Of a stretch of DNA of 64,000 nt, positions 8,398-17,065 are shown in pieces. Position 1 is the first letter of the stretch. Every line of letters starts with the position of its first letter. The notes beneath the pieces were generated by a model. It worked only from the letters and a program-made list of their open reading frames with translations, did not search any database and was not told the origin of the DNA. A program made the position numbers and the translations under genes. The DNA comes from Streptomyces sp. NBC_00377 (lineage in GTDB: Bacteria > Actinomycetota > Actinomycetes > Streptomycetales > Streptomycetaceae), in NCBI RefSeq assembly GCF_036075115.1, contig NZ_CP107958.1, positions 682,001 through 746,000 of the forward strand, in the 5' to 3' direction.

Positions 8398-8607
8398 ACA
8401 TGCGCTTGAGCCACATGCGTGGGCCCGACATGCGTGTGGGCGACATGCGTGGGCCCGACATGCGTGTGGGCCACATGCGCGGGCCCGACATGCGTGTGGG
8501 CCACATGCGCGGGCCCGACATGCGTGTGGGCCACATGCGCGGGCCCGACATGCGTGTGGGCCACATGCGTGTGGGCCACATGCGCGTGAGCCACATGCAC
8601 ATGGACG
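8398..8607. repeat. 15-bp tandem repeat array, 14 copies, in a convergent intergenic region
   Basis: Fourteen contiguous 15-bp units all begin ACATGC. Most alternate between ACATGCGTGTGGGCC and ACATGCGCGGGCCCG, giving a 30-bp higher-order period; the last unit is degenerate. The array fills most of the 393-bp gap (8256-8648) between the convergent ABM and reductase genes. Because 15 is a multiple of three, several frames stay open as low-complexity peptides, but none has a credible start or composition. I treat it as non-coding. It runs straight into a hairpin at 8606-8628. Confidence 0.95.
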
Positions 8608-8628
8608 GCGCCCCCGGCGGGGGCGCCG
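8606..8628. terminator. GC hairpin between convergent genes
   Basis: A perfect 10-bp stem, CGGCGCCCCC paired with GGGGGCGCCG around a GGC loop, lies 20 bp beyond the stop of the leftward reductase gene. There is no U-tract, as is common in Streptomyces terminators. Confidence 0.6.
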
Positions 8629-8648
8629 TACCTTGTTGCGGCGGGTCG

Positions 8649-9686
8649 TCAGCGGTGGGAGTCGTCCAACCGGACCAGCATCTTGCCGACGTTGCCGCCG
8701 CCCAGCAGCGACAGCAGCGCCCCCGCGGCGTTCTCCAGGCCGTCCACCACCGTCTCGCGCGCGGTGATCCGGCCCTCGGCGAGCCAGCCCGCGACCCGCC
8801 GCTCGAACTCCGGCCGCAGGTCGTCGTGGTCGCGGACGATGAAACCGCACAGGGTCAGCCGCTTGAGGACCGCCTGGATCAGGTGGTTGATGTCCACGGT
8901 CCGCCGGTCGCCGCCGAACTGCGACATCATGCCGCACAGGGCTACCCGGCCACCGGGGCGCAGCGCGTGCAGCGCGGCGGCGAGCTGTTCGCCGCCGACG
9001 TTGTCGAAGTACACGTCGACGCCGTCGGGCGCCAGGAGGGCCAGCGCGTCACGGACGGGCCCCGCGCGGTAGTCCGCGGCGGCGTCGTAGCCGAACTCCT
9101 TCACCAGCAGGGCGCACTTGTCCGGCCCGCCGGCCGTGCCGACGACGCGTTCGGCGCCCAGCAGACGGGCGAACTGGCCTGCGGCCGTGCCGACGGCGCC
9201 GCCCGCGGCGGACACGAGGACGGTGTCGCCCGGACGCATCTCCGCGATCCGGGTCAGGCCCACGTAAGCGGTGAAGCCGGTCTGGCCGAGCAGCCCCAGC
9301 CAGGTGGGCAGCGGGGCGAGTCCGGGGTCGATGCGGCCCGCGCCGTCGGTCGCCGCCGCGTCCAGGACGGCCCGTTCACGCCAGCCGAGCTGATGGCGTA
9401 CGTACGTGCCGGGCGGCACCGAGGCACAGCGGCTCTCCTCCACGACGCCGAGGGCGCGGCCGTCGAGCGGCGAGCCCGGGGTGAAGTTGTGCGTGTAGTG
9501 CTTCTCGGTGCTCTCCAGGCGCCCGCGCATGGACGGGTCGACGCTCATGTACAGGTTGCGCACCAGCAGTTGTCCCGCCCCGAGGTGCGGCAGCGGGCGG
9601 TCCTCGACGGCGAAGTCACTGAGCATCGGCTCCTTGTCGGGCCGGCGCACCAGACAGACCACCCGGGTCGTACGCGGCGGCGTCAC
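8649..9686 (-). CDS. Zinc-free MDR-family NADP-dependent oxidoreductase (CurA / leukotriene B4 dehydrogenase type)
   Basis: 345-residue medium-chain reductase without zinc ligands. It shows the group's early signature NLYMSVDPSMRGRL, the nucleotide-binding VSAAGGAVGTAAGQFARLLG, and DVYFDNVGGEQLAAAL. Relatives reduce alpha,beta-unsaturated carbonyls such as enones with NADPH. It begins with GTG 9686, three bases after the stop of the 71-residue gene, and ends the leftward operon oxygenase-ferredoxin-71 aa-reductase. It may saturate an enone in the local pathway, which is inference. Confidence 0.88.
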   Translation of the reverse strand: MTPPRTTRVVCLVRRPDKEPMLSDFAVEDRPLPHLGAGQLLVRNLYMSVDPSMRGRLESTEKHYTHNFTPGSPLDGRALGVVEESRCASVPPGTYVRHQLGWRERAVLDAAATDGAGRIDPGLAPLPTWLGLLGQTGFTAYVGLTRIAEMRPGDTVLVSAAGGAVGTAAGQFARLLGAERVVGTAGGPDKCALLVKEFGYDAAADYRAGPVRDALALLAPDGVDVYFDNVGGEQLAAALHALRPGGRVALCGMMSQFGGDRRTVDINHLIQAVLKRLTLCGFIVRDHDDLRPEFERRVAGWLAEGRITARETVVDGLENAAGALLSLLGGGNVGKMLVRLDDSHR

Positions 9687-9689
9687 CGG

Positions 9690-9905
9690 TCAGCGCTCCG
9701 GCTGCGGCGGCGTACGCCGCTGGGCGAGTCGGCCGACCCAGCCGGCCATCTGGAGGTCGGCGTGGCGCAGCTCGCCCGACTGCCACCGGGCCTGGAAGTC
9801 GAAGACGCCCTGTGCCCCGGTCGCGGGGTCGGTCACCTCGACCAGTCCGTCCTCGGTGAGCCGGTACACATGCCCGGTCAGCGGGTGGATCACTTGCTTG
9901 GGCAT
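9690..9905 (-). CDS. Small conserved-looking protein of unknown function (71 aa)
   Basis: Short protein starting at ATG 9905, lying between a ferredoxin gene (7 bp upstream) and a reductase gene (3 bp downstream) on the same strand. The tight packing and high third-position GC support a real gene. Its N-terminal half reads as a small beta-rich domain (VIHPLTGHVYRLTEDGLVEV) and the rest is polar, with GVFDFQARWQSGEL and a basic tail. It has no cysteine, signal peptide or membrane segment. I do not recognise the family. Its place suggests an accessory role for the Rieske system. Confidence 0.65.
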   Translation of the reverse strand: MPKQVIHPLTGHVYRLTEDGLVEVTDPATGAQGVFDFQARWQSGELRHADLQMAGWVGRLAQRRTPPQPER

Positions 9906-9912
9906 GGGGGCC

Positions 9913-10227
9913 TCACTCCTGCACTCGGCGGCGCACGCCGCGTTTGGTCACGGTCACCGGGCCCTCGACCCGGAGCCGGCAGGCGAGCCGGGTCAGGCCG
10001 TCCACCGGCCTGCGCAGGGCCTCGATGCCCTCGCGTTCCAGCGGGCCCACCGGGGAACAGTTCTCGGCGCCCTCCTCCACCCGGACGAAGCAGGTGCGGC
10101 AGGTGCCCTTGCCGTCGCAGATCGTGGGCCAGCGGTAGCCGAGCCGCCGGGCGGCGCTGAACAGGTCCTCGCCGTCGAGGACTTCGAGCTCCTCGCCCAG
10201 GGGCCTGACCGCCACCCGGTGGGTCAC
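9913..10227 (-). CDS. [2Fe-2S] ferredoxin, plant/adrenodoxin-type fold
   Basis: 104-residue electron carrier. The cluster ligands follow C-x5-C-x2-C...C in ICDGKGTCRTC and the downstream LACRL. It starts with GTG at 10227 in a 4-bp GTGA overlap with the stop of the preceding Rieske oxygenase gene, so it is translationally coupled to it. It is the obvious electron donor for that oxygenase. No dedicated ferredoxin reductase follows; the PDR-type reductase at 23663 carries its own [2Fe-2S] domain. Confidence 0.92.
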   Translation of the reverse strand: MTHRVAVRPLGEELEVLDGEDLFSAARRLGYRWPTICDGKGTCRTCFVRVEEGAENCSPVGPLEREGIEALRRPVDGLTRLACRLRVEGPVTVTKRGVRRRVQE

Positions 10228-11630
10228 TTGTCCATCCACCGGTCGAGTGTCCGGTTGAAGTGACGGATGCGGCTCTCCTGGTAGTTGGCCAGGGTGATGC
10301 CCGGCTTGCGCATGGCCTTCAGGCCCTGCTGGACGTAGGGCAGGTTCTCGCAGTCCTGGTCGAAGACGGGTCCGAGCACGCCCAGTTCGGGGATGTCGGC
10401 GAAGAGCATGTCCTGCGGCACCCACCGGATCTTCGCGGGGGGCGGTGTCTCGCCGGGCTGCTTGGGGGACGACATGAAGATGATCTCGGCGGTGCAGGAG
10501 TCGGGGTCGAGGCCGTTGGGCCGGAACCGGTAGATGATGTTCGACTTGGCTCCGCCCCAGGGATTGAAGTTCGGGAACAGCAAGTAGTTGATGGCGTCGA
10601 GCAGTTCGGTGTCCGGGGTCCCGGAGAAGTCCTGTGTCGAGGTGGCCGCCAGCTGTGCGCGCATCCGCTCGGCGAGGACCTGCCGGGCCGTGCCGCCGGG
10701 CGGAATCGCCGGCAGTTCGTCGCCCTCCTGGATCACCAGGTCACGGCCTTCGGCCGCGGCGTAGAAGGCACGGGAGTCGTAGAAGGTCTCCAGCACGTCC
10801 TCCTCGGTGATCGAGTCCGCCACGTGCGGGCTGGGCGCCCCCTGGATGTTGATCATGCGGCTCCAGTTCGGCTGGTCCGCCATGACGTCGTACTGCGAGT
10901 TGGCGTCGGCCAGCCACGGCAGCATCTGCGGGTGCGTGGCGATCACGTGGAAGGACTCGATGAACGCGTCCTGGGCGATCTTCCAGTTGCAGGGCAGCAC
11001 CTTGCCGATGTGCAGCGACTTGTAGCGGTTCTCCAGCGGCCAGATGTAGTAGTCGTCGAAGGTGCCGCGGTAGCTGTCGAAGGACTCGGCGCAGGGGTCC
11101 ATGTTGATGAAGACGAAGCCGCGCCAGGTGGCCACACGGGCTTCGGGGAGGGCGAACTTCTCCGGGGTGACGTGCGGGAAGTCCCAGGCGCAGGGCGGGG
11201 TCCGCATCGTGCCGTCGAGGTTCCAGGCGAAGCCGTGGAACGAGCAGCGGAACTCGCTGACGTTGCCGCCGCCGGTACGCAGTTTGCGTCCGCGGTGCAG
11301 GCAGACGTTGACGAAGGCGCGGATCTCCTCGGGGGCCGTGCGGACGACGATGAGGGAGTCGTCGCCGATCTCGTAGACCTCGTGGTCCCCGACTTCGGGG
11401 ATCTCGCTCTCCAGGCAGGCGAACTGCCAGACGCGCCGCCAGACCTGCCGCATCTCGCGCTCGGCCCACTCGCGGGAGGTGAAGCGGGCGGTGTCGATGT
11501 CCTCGCTGCCGAGGTGGTCGTTCCGCTCGAACCTCAGGGCGGGGGGAACGGGGCGGCTGTCCTGGTCGAGGTAGTCCTGGACGCTGGGCCCGGGGCACCG
11601 CGCTGTGGCCGGCTCCGATGTTTCGTCCAT
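10224..11630 (-). CDS. Rieske non-heme iron oxygenase, alpha subunit (second)
   Basis: 468-residue oxygenase. The Rieske ligands are C110 and H112 (CLHRGRKL) and C129 and H132 (CSFHGFAWNL). The iron histidines are H228 and H233 in DAFIESFHVIATHP. It is longer than the first Rieske protein and similar only in motif order. Of adjacent ATGs at 11633 and 11630, the second sits five bases after AGGAG and is preferred. It leads the leftward operon with the ferredoxin, the 71-residue protein and the reductase. No beta subunit is present. The substrate is unknown, and the divergent importer may supply it. Confidence 0.9.
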   Translation of the reverse strand: MDETSEPATARCPGPSVQDYLDQDSRPVPPALRFERNDHLGSEDIDTARFTSREWAEREMRQVWRRVWQFACLESEIPEVGDHEVYEIGDDSLIVVRTAPEEIRAFVNVCLHRGRKLRTGGGNVSEFRCSFHGFAWNLDGTMRTPPCAWDFPHVTPEKFALPEARVATWRGFVFINMDPCAESFDSYRGTFDDYYIWPLENRYKSLHIGKVLPCNWKIAQDAFIESFHVIATHPQMLPWLADANSQYDVMADQPNWSRMINIQGAPSPHVADSITEEDVLETFYDSRAFYAAAEGRDLVIQEGDELPAIPPGGTARQVLAERMRAQLAATSTQDFSGTPDTELLDAINYLLFPNFNPWGGAKSNIIYRFRPNGLDPDSCTAEIIFMSSPKQPGETPPPAKIRWVPQDMLFADIPELGVLGPVFDQDCENLPYVQQGLKAMRKPGITLANYQESRIRHFNRTLDRWMDK

Positions 11631-11633
11631 CAT

Positions 11634-12068
11634 CTCTCCTCCGGCAGAAACTTTAGAGTGAGTGTAGTTATGGGTTCCGCCCATGAGCAACACTTCCGAC
11701 GCCGACCGGGCACCACAAAACCCGATGTCGCGAGGGATCAGCGGTGTTCAGCTCGAATTTGTCGCACCTTCCCCCTCCCCAAGCCCGCCGACGCGTGTCA
11801 CACTCCCTCGCATCTGAGGCTGTAGAGCCTCATAAGTTTCTCTCCGACCGAGGTGGTTTTTGCCCCGGTCGGCCCCAGCGCCGCCCGAGTCCCTCGGCGG
11901 CCCGCGCCGTACCCCACGCCGGCGAACCATGAAGGCGCTCGACCAGTCATGCGTGCCGTCCGGCCCGGGCGGCCCAGGACCCGCCTGCGCACCACCGGCC
12001 GCCACGGACGCGGGAGCGACGCGGACCGCGGCAGCGGCGCAGGCGCCACACCACGGGAGTACTCAACG
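11634..12068. promoter_or_regulatory. Divergent intergenic region with two inverted repeats
   Basis: 435 bp without a credible gene separates the leftward Rieske operon from the rightward importer operon. It holds a perfect 7-bp inverted repeat TGAGGCT-GTAG-AGCCTCA at 11815-11832 and a weaker CCGACCG/CGGTCGG pair at 11844-11872. Either could be an operator or a leader structure. The 200 bp nearest the importer gene are very GC-rich and show no clear promoter. The AT-richer stretch at 11645-11680 probably holds the Rieske promoter. Confidence 0.45.
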
Positions 12069-13211
12069 ATGAGTTCAAGACCCGGACGCGCGGTCCGTCG
12101 CGCGCTCACCTCGATCGTCCCCGTCACCGCCCTGCTCGCCCTGGCGGCGTGCGGCACCGACACGACGCCGGCCGCCGACTCCGCCAAAGCGGCGGCCTCG
12201 GACTCCCCCGGCCTGATCGCGGCCCGCAAGGCCGTGGAGAAGTACTCCGAGCACCCGGCCCGGATCCCGGTCACCACGCCGGTGGGCAAGAGCATCCCCG
12301 GGGACAAGAAGATCGACTTCATCCTGTGCGGCGTGCAGTCGTGCCAGGACCTGGCCAACTTCTTCACCGCGGGAGCCGAGCAGCTCGGCTGGCAGGTCAG
12401 GCAGATCGCCACCCAGGGCACGCCGGAGTCCGTGCAGGCCGCCTACGACCAGGCGCTGCGCGACAAGCCGGACGCCGTCGTCAGCTCCGGATTCCCGCGC
12501 GCGGTGTACGCCAAGCAGCTGGCGCAGCTGAAGGCGGCCGGCATCCCGGTCGTCCAGTCGAACGCCGACGACGTGGTGGGCGACGGCATCTCCCTGCTGA
12601 AGAACGGGCCCGGGGACGTCGCCGTCCAGGGCGAGATGCTGGCCTCGTGGGTGGTGTCCGACAGCGGCGCCCAGGCCGACACCGTCTACTTCGACCTGCC
12701 CGCCTACACCATCCTCAAGCCCGTCAAGGACAGCTTCGCGGCCAAGTACAAGGAGTGGTGCGCCGGCTGCGGGCTGGACAGCGTCGACGTGCCGATCACC
12801 TCGATCGGCAAGGACATGCCGGACCGGGTGGTGTCGTACCTGCGCTCGCACCCGAAGGTGACCCACGTCGTCTTCTCCCTCGGCCTGCTCAACGTGGGCG
12901 TCCCGGCCGCACTGAAGACCGCCGGCATCACCGGCAAGCACATCGCCGTGAACGTGGGCGACGGGCAGAACTACCAGTACATCCAGAGCGGACTCAGCGA
13001 CGCCGCGATGGCACTGAACTCGCACGAGGCCGCATGGCTCCAGGTCGACGCGCTGGCCCGCCAGTTCACCGGCCAGTCCATGGACGTGGACCAGAAGGCG
13101 GTGCTGCCCAACATGCTCGTCACCAAGGACAACCTCCCCAAGGCCCTCGGCGACTTCCCCCTCGTCGAGGACTACCAGGCGCAGTTCAAGGCGCTCTGGG
13201 GCCTGAACTGA
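12069..13211 (+). CDS. ABC transporter substrate-binding lipoprotein (ribose/sugar-binding type)
   Basis: 380-residue periplasmic-binding-fold protein. The N-terminus is a lipoprotein signal with a charged start and lipobox LALAAC (Cys28). The mature part follows the type I pattern: IDFILCGVQSCQDL, a long two-lobe body, and repeated hinge-type segments such as DAVVSSGFPRAVYAKQLAQL. It starts at ATG 12069 and leads an operon with an ATPase, a permease and an alcohol dehydrogenase. A sugar-type importer in a Rieske catabolic island may carry a non-sugar ligand, as ribose-type importers sometimes do. Confidence 0.85.
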   Translation: MSSRPGRAVRRALTSIVPVTALLALAACGTDTTPAADSAKAAASDSPGLIAARKAVEKYSEHPARIPVTTPVGKSIPGDKKIDFILCGVQSCQDLANFFTAGAEQLGWQVRQIATQGTPESVQAAYDQALRDKPDAVVSSGFPRAVYAKQLAQLKAAGIPVVQSNADDVVGDGISLLKNGPGDVAVQGEMLASWVVSDSGAQADTVYFDLPAYTILKPVKDSFAAKYKEWCAGCGLDSVDVPITSIGKDMPDRVVSYLRSHPKVTHVVFSLGLLNVGVPAALKTAGITGKHIAVNVGDGQNYQYIQSGLSDAAMALNSHEAAWLQVDALARQFTGQSMDVDQKAVLPNMLVTKDNLPKALGDFPLVEDYQAQFKALWGLN

Positions 13212-13270
13212 GCGACCCGCCCGCCGCCGGCGGCATGCCGGCGGCGGCCCACCCCACGGATGGAGCAGCA

Positions 13271-14845
13271 GTGCACGCTGACACGTCAACGGGGACGACC
13301 GAGCCGGCCTTTCCGGTGCGCGGGGCGGCCGGGACCGACCGTCCCGTCCTGCGGGTGTCCGCGCTGTCGAAGCGGTTCGGCGCGACCCAGGCGCTCGAGG
13401 ACGTCGACCTCGACATCGCCCACGGCGAGATCCACGCCCTCATCGGGCCCAACGGATCCGGCAAGTCCACCCTCATCAAGATCCTCGCCGGGTACCACCA
13501 CGCCGAGCCCGGAGCGGTAGCCGAACTCGACGGCGAACCCTTCGGCCTGGGGCACGTCACCGGCTCCCGGCACGCCCGGCTCCGCTTCGTCCACCAGGAG
13601 CTGGGGCTGGTGAACGAGCTGAACGCCACCGACAACCTCGCGCTCAGCCGAGGCTTCGCCCGCACCGCCCTCGGCAACATCCGCTGGCCGGAGATGGAAC
13701 GGCGGACGACCGCCCTGGTCGAACGGTTCGGTCTCGGCATCGACGTACGCCGTCCCCTCTCGTCGGCCACTCCCGTCCAGCGGGCGGTGGTCGCCATCGC
13801 CGCCGCACTACAGGGCTGGGAGGGCCGGCGCGGGGTGCTCGTGCTCGACGAGCCGACCGCCGTGCTGCCGCCCGGGGAGGTGGCCCGGCTGTTCGACATC
13901 GTGCGGGAGATCCGCGACGCCGGCGCCAGCGTCCTGTATGTCTCGCACCGCATGGACGAGATCTTCGCGCTGGCCGACCGGGTCACCGTGATCCGCGGCG
14001 GACGCCGGATCGCCACCCGAGCGGTCGCCGGGCTCACCCCGCGCTCGCTCGCCGAACTGATGGCGGGTGAGGAGACGGAGACCGAGCACCGGCCGCGGCC
14101 GCCCTCCGGTCCCGCCACGCCCGTTCTGGAGGTCCGTGACCTGTGGGCCGGCTCGCTGCGCGGAGTCGGTTTCACGCTGGCCCGGGGCGAGCGGCTGGGC
14201 GTCACCGGCCTCGTCGGCTCCGGCCACGAGGTGCTGCCCTACGCGGTGTGCGGGGCCTACGGCGGTCCGGTGCGCGGCCAGGTGCGGGTGCCGGAGCACT
14301 CCCGGCGATGGACCGACGTGAAGGACGCGCGTGAGCTGGGCGTTCCCCTGGTCCCCGCGGACCGGGCCGCCGAGGGGGTGATCGGCGACTTCTCCGTCGG
14401 CGAGAACCTGACCCTCCCCCTGCTCGACCGGCTCCGGGCACGGGGCGGACGTCTTCAGCGGCGCCGCGAGTCCTCTCTCGCCGCGGACTGGATCCGACGG
14501 GTGGGGGTGCGCACGGCCGGGCCCGGGGCCCGGATCACCACCCTGAGCGGCGGCAACCAGCAGAAGGTCGTCATGGCCCGCTGCCTGGCCCAGCAGCCTG
14601 CGGTGCTGGTGCTGTGCGAACCCACCGCGGGCGTCGACATCGCCACCCGCCTCCAGCTGTACGACCTGATCGAGCGTCAGGCCGTCGGCGGTATGGGCGT
14701 GATCGTGTCCTCCTCCGACACGGAGGACCTGCTCGCGCTCTGCACCCGCGTCCTGGTGGTACGCGACGGCCGGATCGTACGGGAGATCAACGGCCGGGAG
14801 ATCACCGAACCCGCGCTGGTCCACGCCATGGAAGGAACCGAGTGA
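13271..14845 (+). CDS. ABC importer ATPase with two nucleotide-binding domains (RbsA type)
   Basis: 524-residue fused double ATPase. Domain 1 has Walker A GPNGSGKST and Walker B VLVLDEPTA, but its signature is degenerate (SSATPVQRAVVAI in place of LSxGQQQ). Domain 2 has a degenerate Walker A (GLVGSGHEVLPYAV) but a canonical signature LSGGNQQKV. The two faults lie in the same composite site, leaving one complete ATP site, as in RbsA/MglA proteins. GTG 13271 follows GGAG by five bases. It lies between the binding-protein and permease genes. Confidence 0.92.
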   Translation: MHADTSTGTTEPAFPVRGAAGTDRPVLRVSALSKRFGATQALEDVDLDIAHGEIHALIGPNGSGKSTLIKILAGYHHAEPGAVAELDGEPFGLGHVTGSRHARLRFVHQELGLVNELNATDNLALSRGFARTALGNIRWPEMERRTTALVERFGLGIDVRRPLSSATPVQRAVVAIAAALQGWEGRRGVLVLDEPTAVLPPGEVARLFDIVREIRDAGASVLYVSHRMDEIFALADRVTVIRGGRRIATRAVAGLTPRSLAELMAGEETETEHRPRPPSGPATPVLEVRDLWAGSLRGVGFTLARGERLGVTGLVGSGHEVLPYAVCGAYGGPVRGQVRVPEHSRRWTDVKDARELGVPLVPADRAAEGVIGDFSVGENLTLPLLDRLRARGGRLQRRRESSLAADWIRRVGVRTAGPGARITTLSGGNQQKVVMARCLAQQPAVLVLCEPTAGVDIATRLQLYDLIERQAVGGMGVIVSSSDTEDLLALCTRVLVVRDGRIVREINGREITEPALVHAMEGTE

Positions 14846-14846
14846 G

Positions 14847-15956
14847 ATGACATCCACCCCGACCCGGGCCGCACGGCTCCGGCCGACCGGCCCCGACGGA
14901 CCCGCGGCCACCGCCGTGGGGACGCCCGGCGCGCTCGGCCGGCGGGCGGTGGCCGCCCTGTCGTTCCGCAACATCGGCGCCGTCTACGTGTGGCTGCTGA
15001 TCGCCGTGATCTTCTCCGTGTGGGCGCCGGACACCTTCCCGACCGTCATCACGGTCAAGCAGGTACTGAACGGCAACGCCGTGGCCGGGCTGGTGGCGCT
15101 CAGCGTCGTACTGCCGCTGGCCGCCCGTGTCTTCGACCTGTCGGTCGCCTACACCATGTCCCTCACGAGTGTGCTGACCGCCCACTTCCTGGTCTCCACG
15201 GGTCTCGGCCCCACCGCCGCGATCACCCTGGCGATGACCGCGGCCCTGCTGGTCGGAGTGGTCAACGCCGTCGTGGTGGTGGTGCTGCGGGTCGACTCGT
15301 TCATCGCCACCCTGGCCACCGGTGCGCTGATCCAGTCCCTGATCACCATGGTCACCAACGACAGTTCGATCACCGGTGTGCAACTGCTCGCCAAGCCGTT
15401 CGCGGACATCGCCCAGCTGGACGCGGGCGGCATCACCCTGCCGGTGCTGTACCTGCTGCTCGCCGCCCTCGCCATCTGGTTCCTGCTGGAACACACCGCC
15501 ACGGGGCGCCGGTTGTACGCGACCGGCTTCAACGCCGACGCGGCCCGGCTCCAGGGCGTGCGCACCGACCGGCTGCGCTGTCTGACGCTGGTGGTGTCCG
15601 CGCTGCTCTCCGGTTTCGCCGGCGTCGTCTTCGCGTCCTCGGTGGGATCCGGATCGCCCACCGCGGGCACCCCGTACCTGCTCTCGGCCTACGCGGCGGC
15701 CTTCGTCGGCGCGACGCAGCTGCGCGCGGGCCGTTTCAACGCCTGGGGCACGGTCATCGCGGTCCTTCTGCTGGGCACCGGCATCACGGGGCTCGGGCTC
15801 GCCACCAGCGCGCAGTGGGCCGCGAGCCTGTTCACCGGTTCGGTCCTCATCGTGGCGCTCGTTCTCACCGGAGGGCGGATCGCGCTGCCCGCCGTGCTGC
15901 GCCGCCGCACGGGGGCCCGGTCCGACACCACCGCCGACAAGGAGATCCGGGGATGA
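14847..15956 (+). CDS. ABC transporter permease (ribose/BPL_LplA type)
   Basis: 369-residue inner-membrane permease. After about 40 polar N-terminal residues it shows roughly eight to ten hydrophobic segments, starting YVWLLIAVIFSVWAP. It carries the family signature region with DSFIATLATGALIQSL and GRRLYATGFNADAARLQGV, where the cytoplasmic loop contacts the ATPase. It starts one base after the ATPase stop and ends in an ATGA overlap with the alcohol dehydrogenase. Only one permease is encoded, so a homodimeric channel is expected. Confidence 0.92.
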   Translation: MTSTPTRAARLRPTGPDGPAATAVGTPGALGRRAVAALSFRNIGAVYVWLLIAVIFSVWAPDTFPTVITVKQVLNGNAVAGLVALSVVLPLAARVFDLSVAYTMSLTSVLTAHFLVSTGLGPTAAITLAMTAALLVGVVNAVVVVVLRVDSFIATLATGALIQSLITMVTNDSSITGVQLLAKPFADIAQLDAGGITLPVLYLLLAALAIWFLLEHTATGRRLYATGFNADAARLQGVRTDRLRCLTLVVSALLSGFAGVVFASSVGSGSPTAGTPYLLSAYAAAFVGATQLRAGRFNAWGTVIAVLLLGTGITGLGLATSAQWAASLFTGSVLIVALVLTGGRIALPAVLRRRTGARSDTTADKEIRG

Positions 15957-16996
15957 GGGCCGTTCAGTACCGCAGGGTGGGGCACGCTCCCGAGGTCGTG
16001 GAGGTGCCGGTGCCCGAACCCGGCCCGGGTCAGGTGCTGCTGAAGGTGACGGCGGCGGGGATCTGCCACTCGGACCTGGCGGTGATGGGCTGGCCGGAGG
16101 AGGTGTTCCCCTATCCGCTGCCGCTGGCGCTCGGTCACGAGGGGGTCGGGACGGTTGCGGCGGTCGGCGTCGGTGTCACCGGCGTGGCGGAGGGTGAGGC
16201 GGTGGCGGTGTACGGCCCGTGGGGCTGCGGGCGCTGCCCCAAGTGCGCCGAGGGCAAGGAGAACTGCTGTCCGCACGCCGCCGGGCTCGGCATCATGCCG
16301 CCGGGACTCGGCTCCCCCGGCGCGCTCGCGGAGTACATGCTGGTCGACTCGCCCCGTCATCTGGTGCCGCTGCACGGGGTCGACCCCGTGCAGGCCGCGC
16401 CGCTCACCGACGCGGGACTGACTCCGTATCACGCGATCCGCAGGTCGCTGCCCAAGCTGCTGCCCGGCAGCACGGCGGTGGTGATCGGCGTCGGCGGTCT
16501 GGGGCATCTCGCCGTGCAGCTGTTGCGCGCGCTGACCCCGGCCCGGGTGGTCGCCCTCGACGTGAGCGAGGAGAAGCTGGAGCTGGCCGGCAAGGTCGGC
16601 GCCCACGAGACGCTGCTGTCGGACGGCGAGGCCGTGGCGCGGCTGCGGCGCCTCACCGGCGGGACGGGAGCGGAGGTCGTCCTGGACTTCGTCGGGGCCG
16701 AGGCGACCCTGGCGATCGCCGCCGGGTCGGTGGCGGTCGAGGGCGATGTCACCGTCGTGGGCCTCGGCGGGGGCACCCTGGCCGTCGGTTTCGGGGGCGG
16801 GCTGCCGTTCGAGGTGTCCGCCGCCTTTCCTTACTGGGGCAGCCGGCCGGAGCTCATGGACGTGCTCGAACTGGCGCGGCAGGGGCTCGTGTCGGCCCAC
16901 GTCGAGACTTTCACCCTGGAGCAGGCGCCCGCGGCGTACGAGCGTCTGCACGCCGGTGACATCCGCGGTCGCGCGGTGGTACTGCCACACGGCTGA
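15953..16996 (+). CDS. Zinc-dependent alcohol dehydrogenase (MDR family)
   Basis: 347-residue medium-chain dehydrogenase. Catalytic zinc ligands are visible in GICHSD and GHEGVG. The structural zinc loop is CGRCPKCAEGKENCC, and the Rossmann motif is VIGVGGLGHLAVQ followed by an acidic residue (VVALDVSEEK) that favours NAD. It starts with ATG 15953 overlapping the permease stop (ATGA), so it is the last gene of the importer operon. It probably oxidises the imported substrate or an early alcohol intermediate, which is inference. Confidence 0.93.
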   Translation: MRAVQYRRVGHAPEVVEVPVPEPGPGQVLLKVTAAGICHSDLAVMGWPEEVFPYPLPLALGHEGVGTVAAVGVGVTGVAEGEAVAVYGPWGCGRCPKCAEGKENCCPHAAGLGIMPPGLGSPGALAEYMLVDSPRHLVPLHGVDPVQAAPLTDAGLTPYHAIRRSLPKLLPGSTAVVIGVGGLGHLAVQLLRALTPARVVALDVSEEKLELAGKVGAHETLLSDGEAVARLRRLTGGTGAEVVLDFVGAEATLAIAAGSVAVEGDVTVVGLGGGTLAVGFGGGLPFEVSAAFPYWGSRPELMDVLELARQGLVSAHVETFTLEQAPAAYERLHAGDIRGRAVVLPHG

Positions 16997-17030
16997 GCCG
17001 GAGCCGTGGCCCCGGCCACGGGCCGGTGCA

Positions 17031-17065
17031 GGGCCGGCACCCGAGCCTCGCTCAGGTGCCGGCCC
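17031..17065. terminator. Bidirectional hairpin between convergent genes
   Basis: A perfect 11-bp stem (GGGCCGGCACC paired with GGTGCCGGCCC) with a 13-base loop lies between the convergent alcohol dehydrogenase and ThuA-like genes. Its right arm overlaps the end of the ThuA-like coding sequence. Confidence 0.65.

Noticed and set aside
8376..8607. Open frames through the 15-bp repeat array on both strands that would encode repetitive His/Met/Pro/Gly peptides
   Set aside because: The repeat length is a multiple of three, so stop-free frames arise automatically. There are no ribosome sites, and the frames run antisense into real genes.
8398..8607. Possible CRISPR array
   Set aside because: Units are contiguous with no unique spacers, and no cas genes are nearby.
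11844..11872. Transcription terminator or riboswitch in the Rieske-importer divergent region
   Set aside because: The stem is short (7 bp) with a long loop and no conserved aptamer is recognisable. It is mentioned only as an inverted repeat.
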